Shown here one piece after another: positions 42,745-50,834 of a stretch of 64,000 nucleotides of DNA. Numbering within the stretch: position 1 is the first letter of the stretch; the number at the start of each line of letters is the position of its first letter. A program made the position numbers and the translations under genes. Below the pieces are notes generated by a model. The model saw nothing but the letters and a program-made list of their open reading frames with translations. It ran no database searches and had not been told where the DNA came from. Where the stretch lies: the NCBI RefSeq assembly GCF_005281615.1, contig NZ_SZZM01000002.1:796267-860266 (forward strand). The letters are read 5' to 3'. Source of the DNA: Rhodoligotrophos defluvii (GTDB lineage Bacteria; Pseudomonadota; Alphaproteobacteria; Rhizobiales; Im1).

Positions 42745-43380
42745 TCAAGGATACAGGCGCGACTTGCTCCAGGCGCTTGCCTCGTCACTTCGGTCGAAGC
42801 GGATGCGCTCATGCAACCTGAATGGCCGATCCTGCCAGAATTCGATGGATATGGGGATGACGCGAAAGCCCGACCAGTAGTGCGGCCGCGGCACATCGCC
42901 GATGGCATACTTGGCGGCATATTTGGCCACGGCCTTTTCCAGGGCAAACCGGCTTTCAAGCGGCCGCGACTGCTGCGAGGCCCAAGCGCCGATCCGGCTA
43001 TCGCGCGGGCGCGAGGCATAGTAGGCGTCGGCCTCCGCCGCACTGACTGGCTCGACTCTGCCGCGCACGCGCACCTGGCGTCGCAGCGACTTCCAATGGA
43101 AGCAGAGCGCCGCCTTCCGGTTCGCCGCCAGCTCCTGCCCCTTCTGGCTCTCCAGGTTGGTGTAGAAGACGAAGCCGCGCGAATCGGCGCCCTTCAGTAG
43201 CACCATGCGTACATTCGGCAAGCCGTCCTCCCCAACGGTCGCCAAGCTCATGGCGTTGGGGTCGCTGGGCTCGCTGGCCGCGGCCTCCGCCATCCAGGCA
43301 TCGAAGAGGGCGAAAGGGTCGTCCCGCTCGGTGAAATCCGCCGGATTCCCGGTGGAGGCGGTGTTTGCTTCACTGGACAT
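42745..43380 (-). CDS. pdxH: Pyridoxamine 5'-phosphate oxidase
   Basis: A 211-residue FMN enzyme that makes pyridoxal 5'-phosphate from pyridoxine/pyridoxamine phosphate. It has [32 protein letters not shown], the [17 protein letters not shown]-site segment, [16 protein letters not shown] and the C-terminal WSKSRLYP, which matches the family end LxP. Full length for PdxH. It is divergent from the glycine-zipper lipoprotein gene. Confidence 0.94.
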   Translation of the reverse strand: MSSEANTASTGNPADFTERDDPFALFDAWMAEAAASEPSDPNAMSLATVGEDGLPNVRMVLLKGADSRGFVFYTNLESQKGQELAANRKAALCFHWKSLRRQVRVRGRVEPVSAAEADAYYASRPRDSRIGAWASQQSRPLESRFALEKAVAKYAAKYAIGDVPRPHYWSGFRVIPISIEFWQDRPFRLHERIRFDRSDEASAWSKSRLYP

Positions 43381-43533
43381 CTCAATGCCTCCGAACCTGA
43401 ACCAAGGTGGCGGATCTGCTGTAGCTCAGTTCACAGCCATAGTCTTGGCACATTTGGTTGGGACAGAGGAACAAGGGGGCTCACCTGCGCTTTTGCGAAT
43501 GGCTCCGACGTTTTTGTGTCTCAGGGGAACCCG

Positions 43534-44004
43534 ATGATCAAGATGACAATCGTGCCGATCACGCTTGCTGGCGCCATTGCGCTCGCCGGATGTGCGGGAC
43601 CGAATCCCTATCAGCCGCAGGCATGGGGTGGCAACCAGGCCGCGGGAACCGTGGTCGGAGGCGTGGCGGGCGGGCTGATCGGCAGCGCGGTCGGGGGCAC
43701 CGGCGCCACGGTGGTGGGCGCGGCATTGGGCGCCATCCTTGGCAACCAGGTCGGCTATTCGCTCGACGCCCAGGCGCAGGCGCGTGCCTATTATGCAGCG
43801 GAGGCCGCCTTCGACTCGGGCCGCCCGCAGCGCTGGGATGATCCGCGCGGCTATTACGGCGAAGTGGTGCCCTATGATTCCTATCGTAGAGGCCCCGAGC
43901 TATGCCGCGACTTCACCCACACCATGTTCGTGAATGGCCGGCGCGAGGTCATCCGCGGCACCGCCTGCCAGCTGGCTGACGGCTCCTGGAGCGTAGTGGG
44001 CTAG
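43534..44004 (+). CDS. Glycine-zipper outer-membrane lipoprotein (Rickettsia 17 kDa-like)
   Basis: A 156-residue lipoprotein. The signal peptide ends in the lipobox LAGCAG (Cys about residue 20). A double glycine zipper follows (GTVVGGVAGGLIGSAVGG and ATVVGAALGAILGNQVG), the Gly-zipper 2TM domain of surface antigens such as the 17-kDa antigen. The C-terminal part (YDSYRRGPELCRDFTHTMFVNGRREVIRGTACQLADGSWSVVG) is the usual soluble domain with two Cys. It probably helps outer-membrane integrity. AGGGGAA precedes ATG 43534. Confidence 0.87.
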   Translation: MIKMTIVPITLAGAIALAGCAGPNPYQPQAWGGNQAAGTVVGGVAGGLIGSAVGGTGATVVGAALGAILGNQVGYSLDAQAQARAYYAAEAAFDSGRPQRWDDPRGYYGEVVPYDSYRRGPELCRDFTHTMFVNGRREVIRGTACQLADGSWSVVG

Positions 44005-44172
44005 CACGAGACCACCTGTGTACGTCCGAATTGCTCGGGACGCTGCGTAAGCACGGGCGCCTGTGCCGGGGCCTCGCTTTTGCGCCATTTCCCTGGACCC
44101 CTCATGGGATTTGTGTAGGATGCCCGCACATTGCGGGTGGGTAGGGGTTTTCGTTTCCGTTTCGAGGGCAGT

Positions 44173-44985
44173 ATGACCGAGCCGAAGGCGCTCATGGCGG
44201 GCAAACGCGGGCTGATCATGGGGGTTGCGAACAACCGCTCGATCGCCTGGGGCATCGCGCAGGCTTGCGCGCGTCATGGTGCCGAGATTGCACTGTCCTA
44301 TCAGGGTGAAGCCTTTAAGAAGCGGGTCGAGCCGCTGGCACAGCAGCTGGGCTCCACCATGGTGGTGCCTTGCGACGTGAACGATGGCGCCTCTCTGGAT
44401 TCGACCTTTCGGGCCATCGAGCAGCAATGGGGCGGGCTCGACTTCCTGGTCCATTGCGTCGCCTTTTCAGACAAGGACCAGCTCACCGGCCGCTATATCG
44501 ACACCACCCCGGACAATTTCGCCAAGACCCTGAACATCTCCTGCTACTCGTTCACGGCAGCTGCCCAGCGTGCGGAGAAGCTGATGAATGGCGGCGGCGC
44601 CATGCTAACGCTCACCTATTACGGCGCAGAGAAATGGATGCCGCACTACAACGTGATGGGCGTGGCCAAGGCCGCTCTGGAAGCCAGCGTGCGCTACCTT
44701 GCCGCCGATCTCGGCAGCCGCAACATCAGGGTCAATGCGATCTCGGCTGGCCCGATCAAGACCCTGGCCGCCTCTGGCATCGGTGATTTCCGCTACATCC
44801 TGAAGTGGAACGAATACAACTCACCCCTGCGTCGCACGGTCACCATCGAAGAGGTCGGCGATTCCGCGGTGTTCCTGCTTTCCAACCTCGGCGCCGCGGT
44901 TACCGGCGAAATCGTGCATGTGGATGCCGGATACCACATCGTCGGCATGAAGAATCCGGAAGCGCCGGACATCTCAGTCGTTTGA
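44173..44985 (+). CDS. fabI: Enoyl-[acyl-carrier-protein] reductase [NADH]
   Basis: A 270-residue FabI of type II fatty acid synthesis. It has the divergent nucleotide motif GLIMGVANNRSIAWGIA, then VHCVAFSDKD, TYYGAEKWMPHYNVMGVAKAAL containing the catalytic Tyr-x6-Lys, and NAISAGPIKTLAASGI. It reduces trans-2-enoyl-ACP with NADH and is the target of triclosan-type inhibitors. I start at ATG 44173 (MTEPKALMAGKRG). It is free-standing, with a 187-base gap before the small-protein array. Confidence 0.95.
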   Translation: MTEPKALMAGKRGLIMGVANNRSIAWGIAQACARHGAEIALSYQGEAFKKRVEPLAQQLGSTMVVPCDVNDGASLDSTFRAIEQQWGGLDFLVHCVAFSDKDQLTGRYIDTTPDNFAKTLNISCYSFTAAAQRAEKLMNGGGAMLTLTYYGAEKWMPHYNVMGVAKAALEASVRYLAADLGSRNIRVNAISAGPIKTLAASGIGDFRYILKWNEYNSPLRRTVTIEEVGDSAVFLLSNLGAAVTGEIVHVDAGYHIVGMKNPEAPDISVV

Positions 44986-45185
44986 GTCGCGCTTTCGGGC
45001 CCTGAACCGAGGGCGAGAGTTCGACCCCGCACGGTCGCGCTCGATGCAGTGCGCCCGCCGCCTCTGGTCAGATTAAGTTGTTAGAAATGCAACTTTAAAT
45101 TGTACAAGCCACCGCAAACCTACTACGAACAAGCGCTCCGCGCTGGAATAGGTCTGGCGCTGGTTTTGACAGGAGTGTGAGTAGT
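44986..45185 (+). promoter_or_regulatory. Leader of the small-protein array with AT-rich dyad
   Basis: 200 bases between fabI and the first small gene. An AT-rich patch at 45073-45101 contains the dyad AAGTTG-N9-CAACTT (45075-45095). Its 15-mer ATGCAACTTTAAATT is, in reverse complement, 14/15 identical to the element before the third small gene (46067-46081). AGGAG lies 10 bases before ATG 45186. A TTGACA at 45166 is too close to the start to be a -35. Confidence 0.45.
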
Positions 45186-45428
45186 ATGGCCGTAGCCAAG
45201 GCTATTTTCGTACCATTGGCGGGCATGGGCCTGATGGCCGCCGGCGTGGGATTGGGCGTGGGCGGCAAGGTGCTCTACGACAGGTGGAGCAATCACAGCC
45301 ACAGCAGCCACGACGTCGGCAGCCATGACGTTGACAGCACCCCGCCAGTTCACCTGGCCGGTGCTGCTCAGGTGGCGTCCGTAGACGCGCAGCAGGCTAG
45401 CCCGATCCACATGGATTGGTACCACTAG
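45186..45428 (+). CDS. Small single-pass membrane protein, Gly-rich TM and His-rich tail (array member 1)
   Basis: An 80-residue protein of unknown family. Residues about 6-31 are one hydrophobic, Gly-rich segment (LAGMGLMAAGVGLGVGGKVLY). It is followed by DRW and a His-rich tail: seven His between residues 37 and 80, four of them in NHSHSSHDVGSH. No signal-peptidase site is seen, so the protein probably stays anchored. The juxtamembrane pattern GVGxGxxGxxL(Y/F)DxW(S/T) recurs in array member 3. AGGAG precedes ATG 45186. A strong hairpin follows the stop. It could bind metal or self-associate through the Gly face; function is unknown. Confidence 0.7.
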   Translation: MAVAKAIFVPLAGMGLMAAGVGLGVGGKVLYDRWSNHSHSSHDVGSHDVDSTPPVHLAGAAQVASVDAQQASPIHMDWYH

Positions 45429-45445
45429 GTCTTAAAGGCCTGGAT

Positions 45446-45470
45446 GTCGCCCGCGGCTGCCGCGGGCGAC
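45446..45470 (+). terminator. GC-rich hairpin after array member 1
   Basis: Perfect 11-bp stem GTCGCCCGCGG/CCGCGGGCGAC with loop CTG. There is no T-tract. Its outer nine base pairs are the same as those of the hairpin at 46530, so the two are probably the same kind of element: terminator or 3'-end stabiliser. Confidence 0.6.
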
Positions 45471-45587
45471 TATGCTCGCTGCGCGCGCAATCAAAATCGT
45501 GTTTCCGTCTGGATGCCGGCTCGCTCGGTTGCCAGATGCCGCCATCTACGGCCGTGCGCTCAGTGCAGATGGCAAGGAGGCTAAGAC

Positions 45588-46046
45588 ATGCCCAGTATTG
45601 TCAAAGGAACTCTGAACGCGCTCGGGCTCAGGACACCCAAGGGCGCGAAGCCCTTGGATCTGACGGGGAGCTCACATATCGAGCCAGCGCCACCACCCCC
45701 GGGGTCTCTCGCCCGCGAGCCCGCCCATTCACAGTCAGCCCAGCTGCAATCGCACTATTCGGAGATGTTCAAGACATTCTCCAGCCAGATGGACGAGCAG
45801 ATGGAGCATACGTTCGGGCTTCTGAATGAAAAGATCCACGACATCAAGCAGTCGAGCCTCGTCACTGGCATGGCCGCGGGAGCGGGGCTGGTCGGCGGCC
45901 TGGGTGCGGGGACTCTCAGCGGGATTATTTCGGCGAAATATATTTTGTCCCATGTGGATGAGCCAGCAACGGCAAGCGATCATCCGCAGGGTGACATTTC
46001 AGGCAGTGCCGCCGACGACCCGTCGCATCTTTGGACCGTCGCATAG
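45588..46046 (+). CDS. Small single-pass membrane protein with coiled-coil-like region (array member 2)
   Basis: A 152-residue protein without a family that I recognise. Residues 1-50 are basic and Pro-rich. Residues about 52-88 are predicted helical and charged, possibly coiled coil (QSHYSEMFKTFSSQMDEQ and onward). Residues 91-120 are a Gly-rich hydrophobic segment (GMAAGAGLVGGLGAGTLSGI), followed by an acidic tail with three His. The same order (soluble N-part, Gly-zipper-like TM, Asp/His tail) is found in its neighbours. AAGGAGG lies 10 bases before the ATG. It is not flanked by the dyad/hairpin pair that marks members 1 and 3. Confidence 0.65.
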   Translation: MPSIVKGTLNALGLRTPKGAKPLDLTGSSHIEPAPPPPGSLAREPAHSQSAQLQSHYSEMFKTFSSQMDEQMEHTFGLLNEKIHDIKQSSLVTGMAAGAGLVGGLGAGTLSGIISAKYILSHVDEPATASDHPQGDISGSAADDPSHLWTVA

Positions 46047-46066
46047 GTTGGAAGTGGCTCCTATTC

Positions 46067-46093
46067 AATTTTAAGTTGCATAAATCTGTAACT
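46067..46093. promoter_or_regulatory. AT-rich dyad before array member 3
   Basis: It contains AATTTTAAGTTGCAT (46067-46081) and an AGTT/AACT dyad. It shares TTAAGTTG, AAAT and AACT in the same order with 45073-45094 upstream of member 1. It lies in an AT-rich island within GC-rich DNA and may be a promoter/operator element or a nucleoid-protein site. Confidence 0.4.
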
Positions 46094-46154
46094 ACGGTAT
46101 TTGCAGGCGGCGGGGGCGCCTCAGCTATCAGTGCCTGGTGTAGGAGTTTTGATA

Positions 46155-46514
46155 ATGCCGCTTTCACGTACACAGTCGCTTCCGAACGACCTCCACAGCA
46201 GCGTAACCCCCGTAGTGCAACCTGTGGCTGACAAGAGCTTCATGAGCACCTGGGGTTGGCCCGTTGCCGGTGCCGCTTTCGCAGGCGGTGTCGGGACCGG
46301 CATTCTCGGCGCCAAGCTATTCGATTGGTGGACCAGCGCGCATGGAGACCACCATGCGAGCACGACCACGTCGGCCGATGATGGCCACCGCGATCGCAGC
46401 TCTGGCTTGATCGATGTTATGCATCCAGGCCAGGAGATCGCGGAGCATCAGGCACAGGTTGATCCCGCCGGCAATTACCTTCTGAGCAATTCAGACTCAC
46501 TTCATTGCTGCTGA
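46155..46514 (+). CDS. Small single-pass membrane protein, Gly-rich TM and His/Asp tail (array member 3)
   Basis: A 119-residue protein. The polar N-terminus (about 33 residues) is followed by a Gly-rich TM (residues 34-56, WPVAGAAFAGGVGTGILGAK), then LFDWWTSAHGDHHAST and an Asp/His/Ser-rich tail ending in HCC. Aligned with member 1, GVGTGILGAKLFDWWTSAHGDHH keeps G-V-G-x-G-x-x-G-x-x-L-aromatic-D-x-W-(S/T) and a His cluster, so the two are probably homologous. AGGAG lies 8 bases before ATG 46155. The GTCGCCCGC hairpin follows. Confidence 0.68.
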   Translation: MPLSRTQSLPNDLHSSVTPVVQPVADKSFMSTWGWPVAGAAFAGGVGTGILGAKLFDWWTSAHGDHHASTTTSADDGHRDRSSGLIDVMHPGQEIAEHQAQVDPAGNYLLSNSDSLHCC

Positions 46515-46529
46515 TCTCAAGTGCAGCGG

Positions 46530-46556
46530 GTCGCCCGCACGAAGCGTGCGGGCGAC
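46530..46556 (+). terminator. GC-rich hairpin after array member 3
   Basis: Perfect 12-bp stem GTCGCCCGCACG/CGTGCGGGCGAC with loop AAG and no T-tract. It shares the outer GTCGCCCGC/GCGGGCGAC with the hairpin at 45446 after member 1. Confidence 0.6.
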
Positions 46557-46584
46557 AGCCAACTCCAAGCATGGGTCATAGCCA

Positions 46585-47028
46585 ATGGATGAAGGTTTTG
46601 TGAGGCCATCCCAGTACGAAGCGTGGATACCTACGAGTTTTGGAACGCCTCCGATAAGAAGCATCCACGTACCGTCCGGACAGGGTGATCTCGAGGTGTC
46701 CGTTGACGGGCTCGATAATTGGTCCATGGTGTCAGTGGCGGCCCGGCCAAGCTGGATCAAGCCTGCCCTGGCAGTGGGAGCTGGTGTTGGGGCGATCGCG
46801 ACAGCCGCAACCGCCCTGATGCTCTGGCGCCCATGGGAGAACAGTCGCGCGGACGCACAAACCACAGACGGGCAAGAGACGAGCGGCACCGCGCCTGGAG
46901 ATGAGCCGGCATCACCAGAGACCGCTGCCGCCATTCCGGATGACGGCCACGGCATTGGCTATGGCAATCTCTGTGATGATGCGGGTTCTCAGCAGGTTTT
47001 GGCCTGCTGGCGGGACGTATGCTTCTGA
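46585..47028 (+). CDS. Small single-pass membrane protein with Cys-containing C-terminus (array member 4)
   Basis: A 147-residue protein of unknown family. A soluble N-part of about 58 residues precedes one TM (residues 59-80, IKPALAVGAGVGAIATAATALML) with the GAGVG glycine pattern, then WRPWEN, a long acidic low-complexity linker (residues 86-121) and a C-terminal GIGYGNLCDDAGSQQVLACWRDVCF with three Cys. The architecture parallels members 1-3. The ribosome binding site is poor, so the exact start is less certain. A weak hairpin follows the stop. Confidence 0.6.
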   Translation: MDEGFVRPSQYEAWIPTSFGTPPIRSIHVPSGQGDLEVSVDGLDNWSMVSVAARPSWIKPALAVGAGVGAIATAATALMLWRPWENSRADAQTTDGQETSGTAPGDEPASPETAAAIPDDGHGIGYGNLCDDAGSQQVLACWRDVCF

Positions 47029-47032
47029 TCTG

Positions 47033-47051
47033 AACCCGGTAAAAGCGGGTT
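47033..47051 (+). terminator. Possible terminator after array member 4
   Basis: A 6-bp stem AACCCG/CGGGTT with loop GTAAAAG, followed by TCCTGCCTTCC. It is weak but well placed, between the array and the acyl-CoA synthetase. Confidence 0.4.
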
Positions 47052-47134
47052 TCCTGCCTTCCCCCTGATGCACTAAAGTCACCTCCAGAACAGAGGGCGT
47101 GTACGGTCGCGCCGTGTGGAGGACAAAGACTGAG

Positions 47135-48781
47135 ATGCTGGGATTGATGCAGGACTGGCCGCTGCTGGTTCACCGAATTCTGGATCATGCAAATCGGTAC
47201 CATGGCACGCGCGAGATCGTCTCGCGCACCGTGGAAGGTGCCATCCATCGGTATACCTACGCGGACTGCGCACGCCGGTCCCGGGCGCTGGCTGACGTGG
47301 CCCAGAGGAAGCTGGGGCTCAAGGCGGGCGACGTCATCGCCACCATGGCATGGAACGGTTACCGCCACATGGAGATCTGGTATGGGCTGATGGGGCTGGG
47401 GGCGGTGGTGCACACCCTCAACCCGCGCCTGTTCGCCGATCAGCTCGAATACATCATCAACCACGCCGGGGACCAGTGTCTCTTCCTCGATTTGACCTTT
47501 GTCGAGCAGATGGAGGCGCTGCAGGACCGCATCCCCACCGTCAAGTCCTTCGTCATCATGACCGACCGGGCGCATATGCCGGCAACCAAGCTGCGCAACG
47601 CGATCTGCTATGAGGAGCTCATCGCCGAGGGCGACGAGAGCTTTGCCTGGCCCAAACTCGACGAACAGAGCGCCTGCGGTATCTGCTATACCTCCGGTAC
47701 CACCGGCAATCCGAAGGGCGTTGTTTATTCCCACCGCTCGCACATGCTGCACGCCATGGCGCTGTGCGGGGCCGACGCGCTTGCCCTGAGCTCGCGCGAT
47801 ACGGTCATGCCGGTCGTGCCCATGTTCCACGCCAATGCCTGGTCGCTGATCTTCTCAGGGCCGATGGCGGGCGCCAAGCTGGTGCTGCCAGGCCCGAAGA
47901 TGGACGGCCAATCGATCTATGAGCTGCTGGACGGCGAGCGCGTGACCTTCACCGCCGGCGTGCCCACCGTGTGGCTGATGCTGTTGCAATATCTGGAGCA
48001 GCATCCGGAGCTGAAGCTGCCTTATCTCGAACGGGCGCTGATTGGTGGCTCTGCCTGCCCCGAAGCGATGATGGTGACGTTCGAGCAGAAATACGGCACG
48101 CGGGTCGTGCACGCCTGGGGCATGACCGAGATGAGCCCCATCGGCTCGCTCGCCAATCGCTCCGGCGCAACCGCCGATTTCGACCACGATCGGTGGTGGC
48201 CGCTGCAGCTGAAGCAGGGCCGGCCGTTTTTCGGGGTCGAGATGGAAATCAAGGACGATGAGGGCAATATCCTGCCCAATGACGGCAAGACCTTCGGCCA
48301 CCTGGTGGTGCGCGGGCCCTCTGTCGCGCGCGCCTATTACAAGGGCGAGGGCGGGCAGATCCTGGACGAGGATGGTTATTTCGATACTGGCGACGTGGCC
48401 ACCATCGACCAATGGGGCTACATGCAGATCACCGACCGCGCGAAGGACGTGATCAAGTCGGGCGGCGAGTGGATCTCGTCCATCGATCTGGAAAATGCGG
48501 CCATGGGCCATCCGGCGGTGGCGGAAGCAGCCGTGATCGGCGTGCCCCATCCGAAATGGGACGAGCGGCCGCTGCTCATCATCGTCAAGAAGCCGGGTGC
48601 GGATCTGCGCAAGGAGGAGATGTTGAATTTCCTCAAGGACAAGGTCGTGAAGTGGTGGCTACCCGACGACGTGGCGTTCGTGGACGAGATCCCGCACACC
48701 GCCACAGGCAAAATCTCCAAGCTGACGTTGCGCCAGCGCTTTGCCGACTACCGCCTGCCTGGGTCGGAAGCGGCGGAGTAA
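47135..48781 (+). CDS. Acyl-CoA synthetase (AMP-forming), medium/long-chain
   Basis: A 548-residue ANL-superfamily ligase. It has [20 protein letters not shown]-loop [78 protein letters not shown] and the catalytic lid Lys in [11 protein letters not shown]. The ISS variant after GGEW is typical of AlkK-like medium-chain ligases. It activates a free fatty acid to acyl-CoA. GGAGG lies 12 bases before ATG 47135. It stands after the small-protein array with no overlap. Confidence 0.92.
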   Translation: MLGLMQDWPLLVHRILDHANRYHGTREIVSRTVEGAIHRYTYADCARRSRALADVAQRKLGLKAGDVIATMAWNGYRHMEIWYGLMGLGAVVHTLNPRLFADQLEYIINHAGDQCLFLDLTFVEQMEALQDRIPTVKSFVIMTDRAHMPATKLRNAICYEELIAEGDESFAWPKLDEQSACGICYTSGTTGNPKGVVYSHRSHMLHAMALCGADALALSSRDTVMPVVPMFHANAWSLIFSGPMAGAKLVLPGPKMDGQSIYELLDGERVTFTAGVPTVWLMLLQYLEQHPELKLPYLERALIGGSACPEAMMVTFEQKYGTRVVHAWGMTEMSPIGSLANRSGATADFDHDRWWPLQLKQGRPFFGVEMEIKDDEGNILPNDGKTFGHLVVRGPSVARAYYKGEGGQILDEDGYFDTGDVATIDQWGYMQITDRAKDVIKSGGEWISSIDLENAAMGHPAVAEAAVIGVPHPKWDERPLLIIVKKPGADLRKEEMLNFLKDKVVKWWLPDDVAFVDEIPHTATGKISKLTLRQRFADYRLPGSEAAE

Positions 48782-48964
48782 TAGAAGTCTTTTTTGCGGC
48801 CAGGGGGCGCTGGGGCTACCCGGTCGGGCCCAGCAATACCGAACTGTCAATGTCGCTCTAACGAACCCGCACACTCGGTTTTCCGGTTGCATGGCGGCGG
48901 GCGGTGCGGTTCAGTATCGCGCTCCCGCCCCACCTCTTCGCCACTCGGGCTCCGGCAGATCGGT

Positions 48965-50293
48965 ATGGCATACGACGACTCCCTTATGGCTCCCGAGCCC
49001 GTTTCACCCGGCCAGGCGCGCGACGTTCTGGTGATCGGTAGCGGATTCGTGGGGCTGTGCTCCGCCCTCTGGCTGCAGCGTCTCGGCCATCGGGTCACCA
49101 TCGTCGACCGGGACCCGCCCCTGCCCGGGTCGTCCTATCGCCATGCCTGTTCCTACGGGAATGCCTGCACCATCGCGACCTACGCCGTGACCCCGGTCGC
49201 CCTGCCGGGAATTGTGTGGCGCGTGCCGGGTATGTTGGCCAATCCTTTCGGCCCGCTCGCGATCATCTGGCGGTACATGCCCCATCTTGCGCCATGGTTG
49301 CGCGGCTTCGTCAGCTGCTCCAGCCCGCGCGAGGTGGAGCGGATCGCCACTGTTCTCGAACGCCTGCTCGGCCACGCCGAGGCGGCGTTCGCACCTCTGC
49401 ATGCCGAGGCTGGAACGGCGCAGATGCTGCGGCGGGGCGGCTCGCTCTATCTCTACAAGTCGGAGCAGGAATATCGGGAGGAAGAAGACTATATCGCGCT
49501 TCATCGCCGGCACGGGGTGAGGTTTGACGTAGTGGACAAGGCGGCGATCCGGGATCTCGAGCCGAACGTGGCCCCGCTCTACCACCGCGGCCTCTATTTC
49601 CGCGATGCTCATCATCTGAGCAGCCCCAGGGACGTCGCGTTCGCCTTTGCGCAGAGCTTCCTTAAGCGCGGTGGCACATTCCTGAAAGGCGAGGTCCGGG
49701 GGTTGACGCCTACGAGCGCGGGCCTCCTCGCCGAGTTCGGTCACATGTCGCACCCAGCGCAGACCGTGGTCGTGGCGGCGGGCGCCTGGTCAAGTGCCCT
49801 TGCCGGCATTATGGGCGACGACATCCTGCTCGATACGGAGCGGGGCTACCACGTGCTGTTTCCGGAAGCGGGCGACCTCATCAGCCGCCCGGTGTGCTTT
49901 GCCGAACAGGGCTTCTATATGGTGCCCATGGCGGACGGCCTGCGCGCTGCGGGCACGGTCGAGCTCGGCGGGCTCGCCCTTCCCATGCGCGAGGCGCGCA
50001 CCGAAGCCATTCGGGCGGGCGTCGCCCGCTTCATACCCAAAGCGGGCCGTGCGACAGACGAATGGATGGGCTTCCGGCCCTCCATGCCCGACAGTCTACC
50101 GGTCATCGGCCCTTCACCAGCCGATCCGCGCGTTATCTATGCCTTCGGCCATGGGCATCTCGGCGTCACCCTGGCGGCGGTCACCGGACGATTGGTCGCC
50201 GACCTCGTCTCGCAGCGGCAGCCTTTCCTCGATCTCGCGCCGCTGCGTCCCATCCGGTTCAGCCGCTGGGGCAAGCCACTCGACCAACGTTGA
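48965..50293 (+). CDS. DadA-like FAD-dependent amino acid dehydrogenase/oxidase (second copy)
   Basis: A 442-residue DAO-superfamily flavoprotein. It has DVLVIGSGFVGLCSALWLQRLGHRVTIVD, SYGNACTIATYAVTPVALPG, VVVAAGAWSSALAG, RGYHVLFPEAG and FRPSMPDSLPVIGPS with AFGHGHLGVTLAA. It is a paralogue of the enzyme at 1925-3268, sharing the same block order including RGYHV. It probably oxidises a D-amino acid or similar amine. ATG 48965 is used; ATG 48986 is also possible. It converges on the LysM gene. Confidence 0.87.
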   Translation: MAYDDSLMAPEPVSPGQARDVLVIGSGFVGLCSALWLQRLGHRVTIVDRDPPLPGSSYRHACSYGNACTIATYAVTPVALPGIVWRVPGMLANPFGPLAIIWRYMPHLAPWLRGFVSCSSPREVERIATVLERLLGHAEAAFAPLHAEAGTAQMLRRGGSLYLYKSEQEYREEEDYIALHRRHGVRFDVVDKAAIRDLEPNVAPLYHRGLYFRDAHHLSSPRDVAFAFAQSFLKRGGTFLKGEVRGLTPTSAGLLAEFGHMSHPAQTVVVAAGAWSSALAGIMGDDILLDTERGYHVLFPEAGDLISRPVCFAEQGFYMVPMADGLRAAGTVELGGLALPMREARTEAIRAGVARFIPKAGRATDEWMGFRPSMPDSLPVIGPSPADPRVIYAFGHGHLGVTLAAVTGRLVADLVSQRQPFLDLAPLRPIRFSRWGKPLDQR

Positions 50294-50302
50294 TCAGCGC
50301 AC

Positions 50303-50740
50303 TCACGAAGTTGCCGGCAGCCTGAGCACCCAGCCCGGCTGAATGAGATCTGGATTCCTGATCGGCGGAGTGTTCGCCTTGACGATCTCTGTATATCGCG
50401 CGCCCTGGCCCGGCCCGAAATGCATTTCGGCGATCTTCCACAGCGTATCGCCCGCCTTGACCGTATAGAACGTCGAAGGAGGAGTAGCGTTGTTCGGCGT
50501 GATCTGATTGTCAACCTTGGAAACCCCCAAGGTATTGCCAACAGTCAACGCCATCTTCTCAGCATCTTCCGTGGTCGGCGCAGTTCCCGACAAGGTCACC
50601 TTGTCGCCGTCCACATTGACATTCACGCCGGCCGGGTTCAATCCATGCTGCTGGAGTGTATTCTTGACCGCGTCTGGGGAAGTCGTCCGGGCGGCCGCAC
50701 CGCCTGCCAATTCCTTTTTGAGAAAGTCAATAAGTCCCAT
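50303..50740 (-). CDS. BON and LysM domain protein (Kbp/YgaU-like)
   Basis: A 145-residue cytoplasmic or periplasmic protein without a signal peptide. It has an N-terminal amphipathic MGLIDFLKKELAGG, a BON domain (about residues 22-85, NVNVDGDKVTLSGTAPTTEDAEKMALTVGNTLGVSKVDNQI) and a LysM domain (about 92-142, YTVKAGDTLWKIAEMHFGPG ending LIQPGWVLRLP). The architecture and length match E. coli YgaU/Kbp, a potassium-binding stress protein. Function here is by homology only. Confidence 0.9.
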   Translation of the reverse strand: MGLIDFLKKELAGGAAARTTSPDAVKNTLQQHGLNPAGVNVNVDGDKVTLSGTAPTTEDAEKMALTVGNTLGVSKVDNQITPNNATPPSTFYTVKAGDTLWKIAEMHFGPGQGARYTEIVKANTPPIRNPDLIQPGWVLRLPATS

Positions 50741-50834
50741 AGTGCTTTCCTCTGCAGCTCAATTATTGCGTGCATAGGAATAGATCTACACGAAGAAGGT
50801 TAATCACTCGCGACACGCACAGCAGGACAGGTCA

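Noticed and set aside
43415-43480. tRNA-like string (CTGTAGCTCAGTTCAC) upstream of the lipoprotein gene
   Set aside because: It resembles a D-arm, but no acceptor stem, anticodon arm or T-arm can be folded around it.
45166-45171. TTGACA as a -35 box before array member 1
   Set aside because: It overlaps the ribosome binding site, only 14 bases from the ATG, leaving no room for a -10 and leader.
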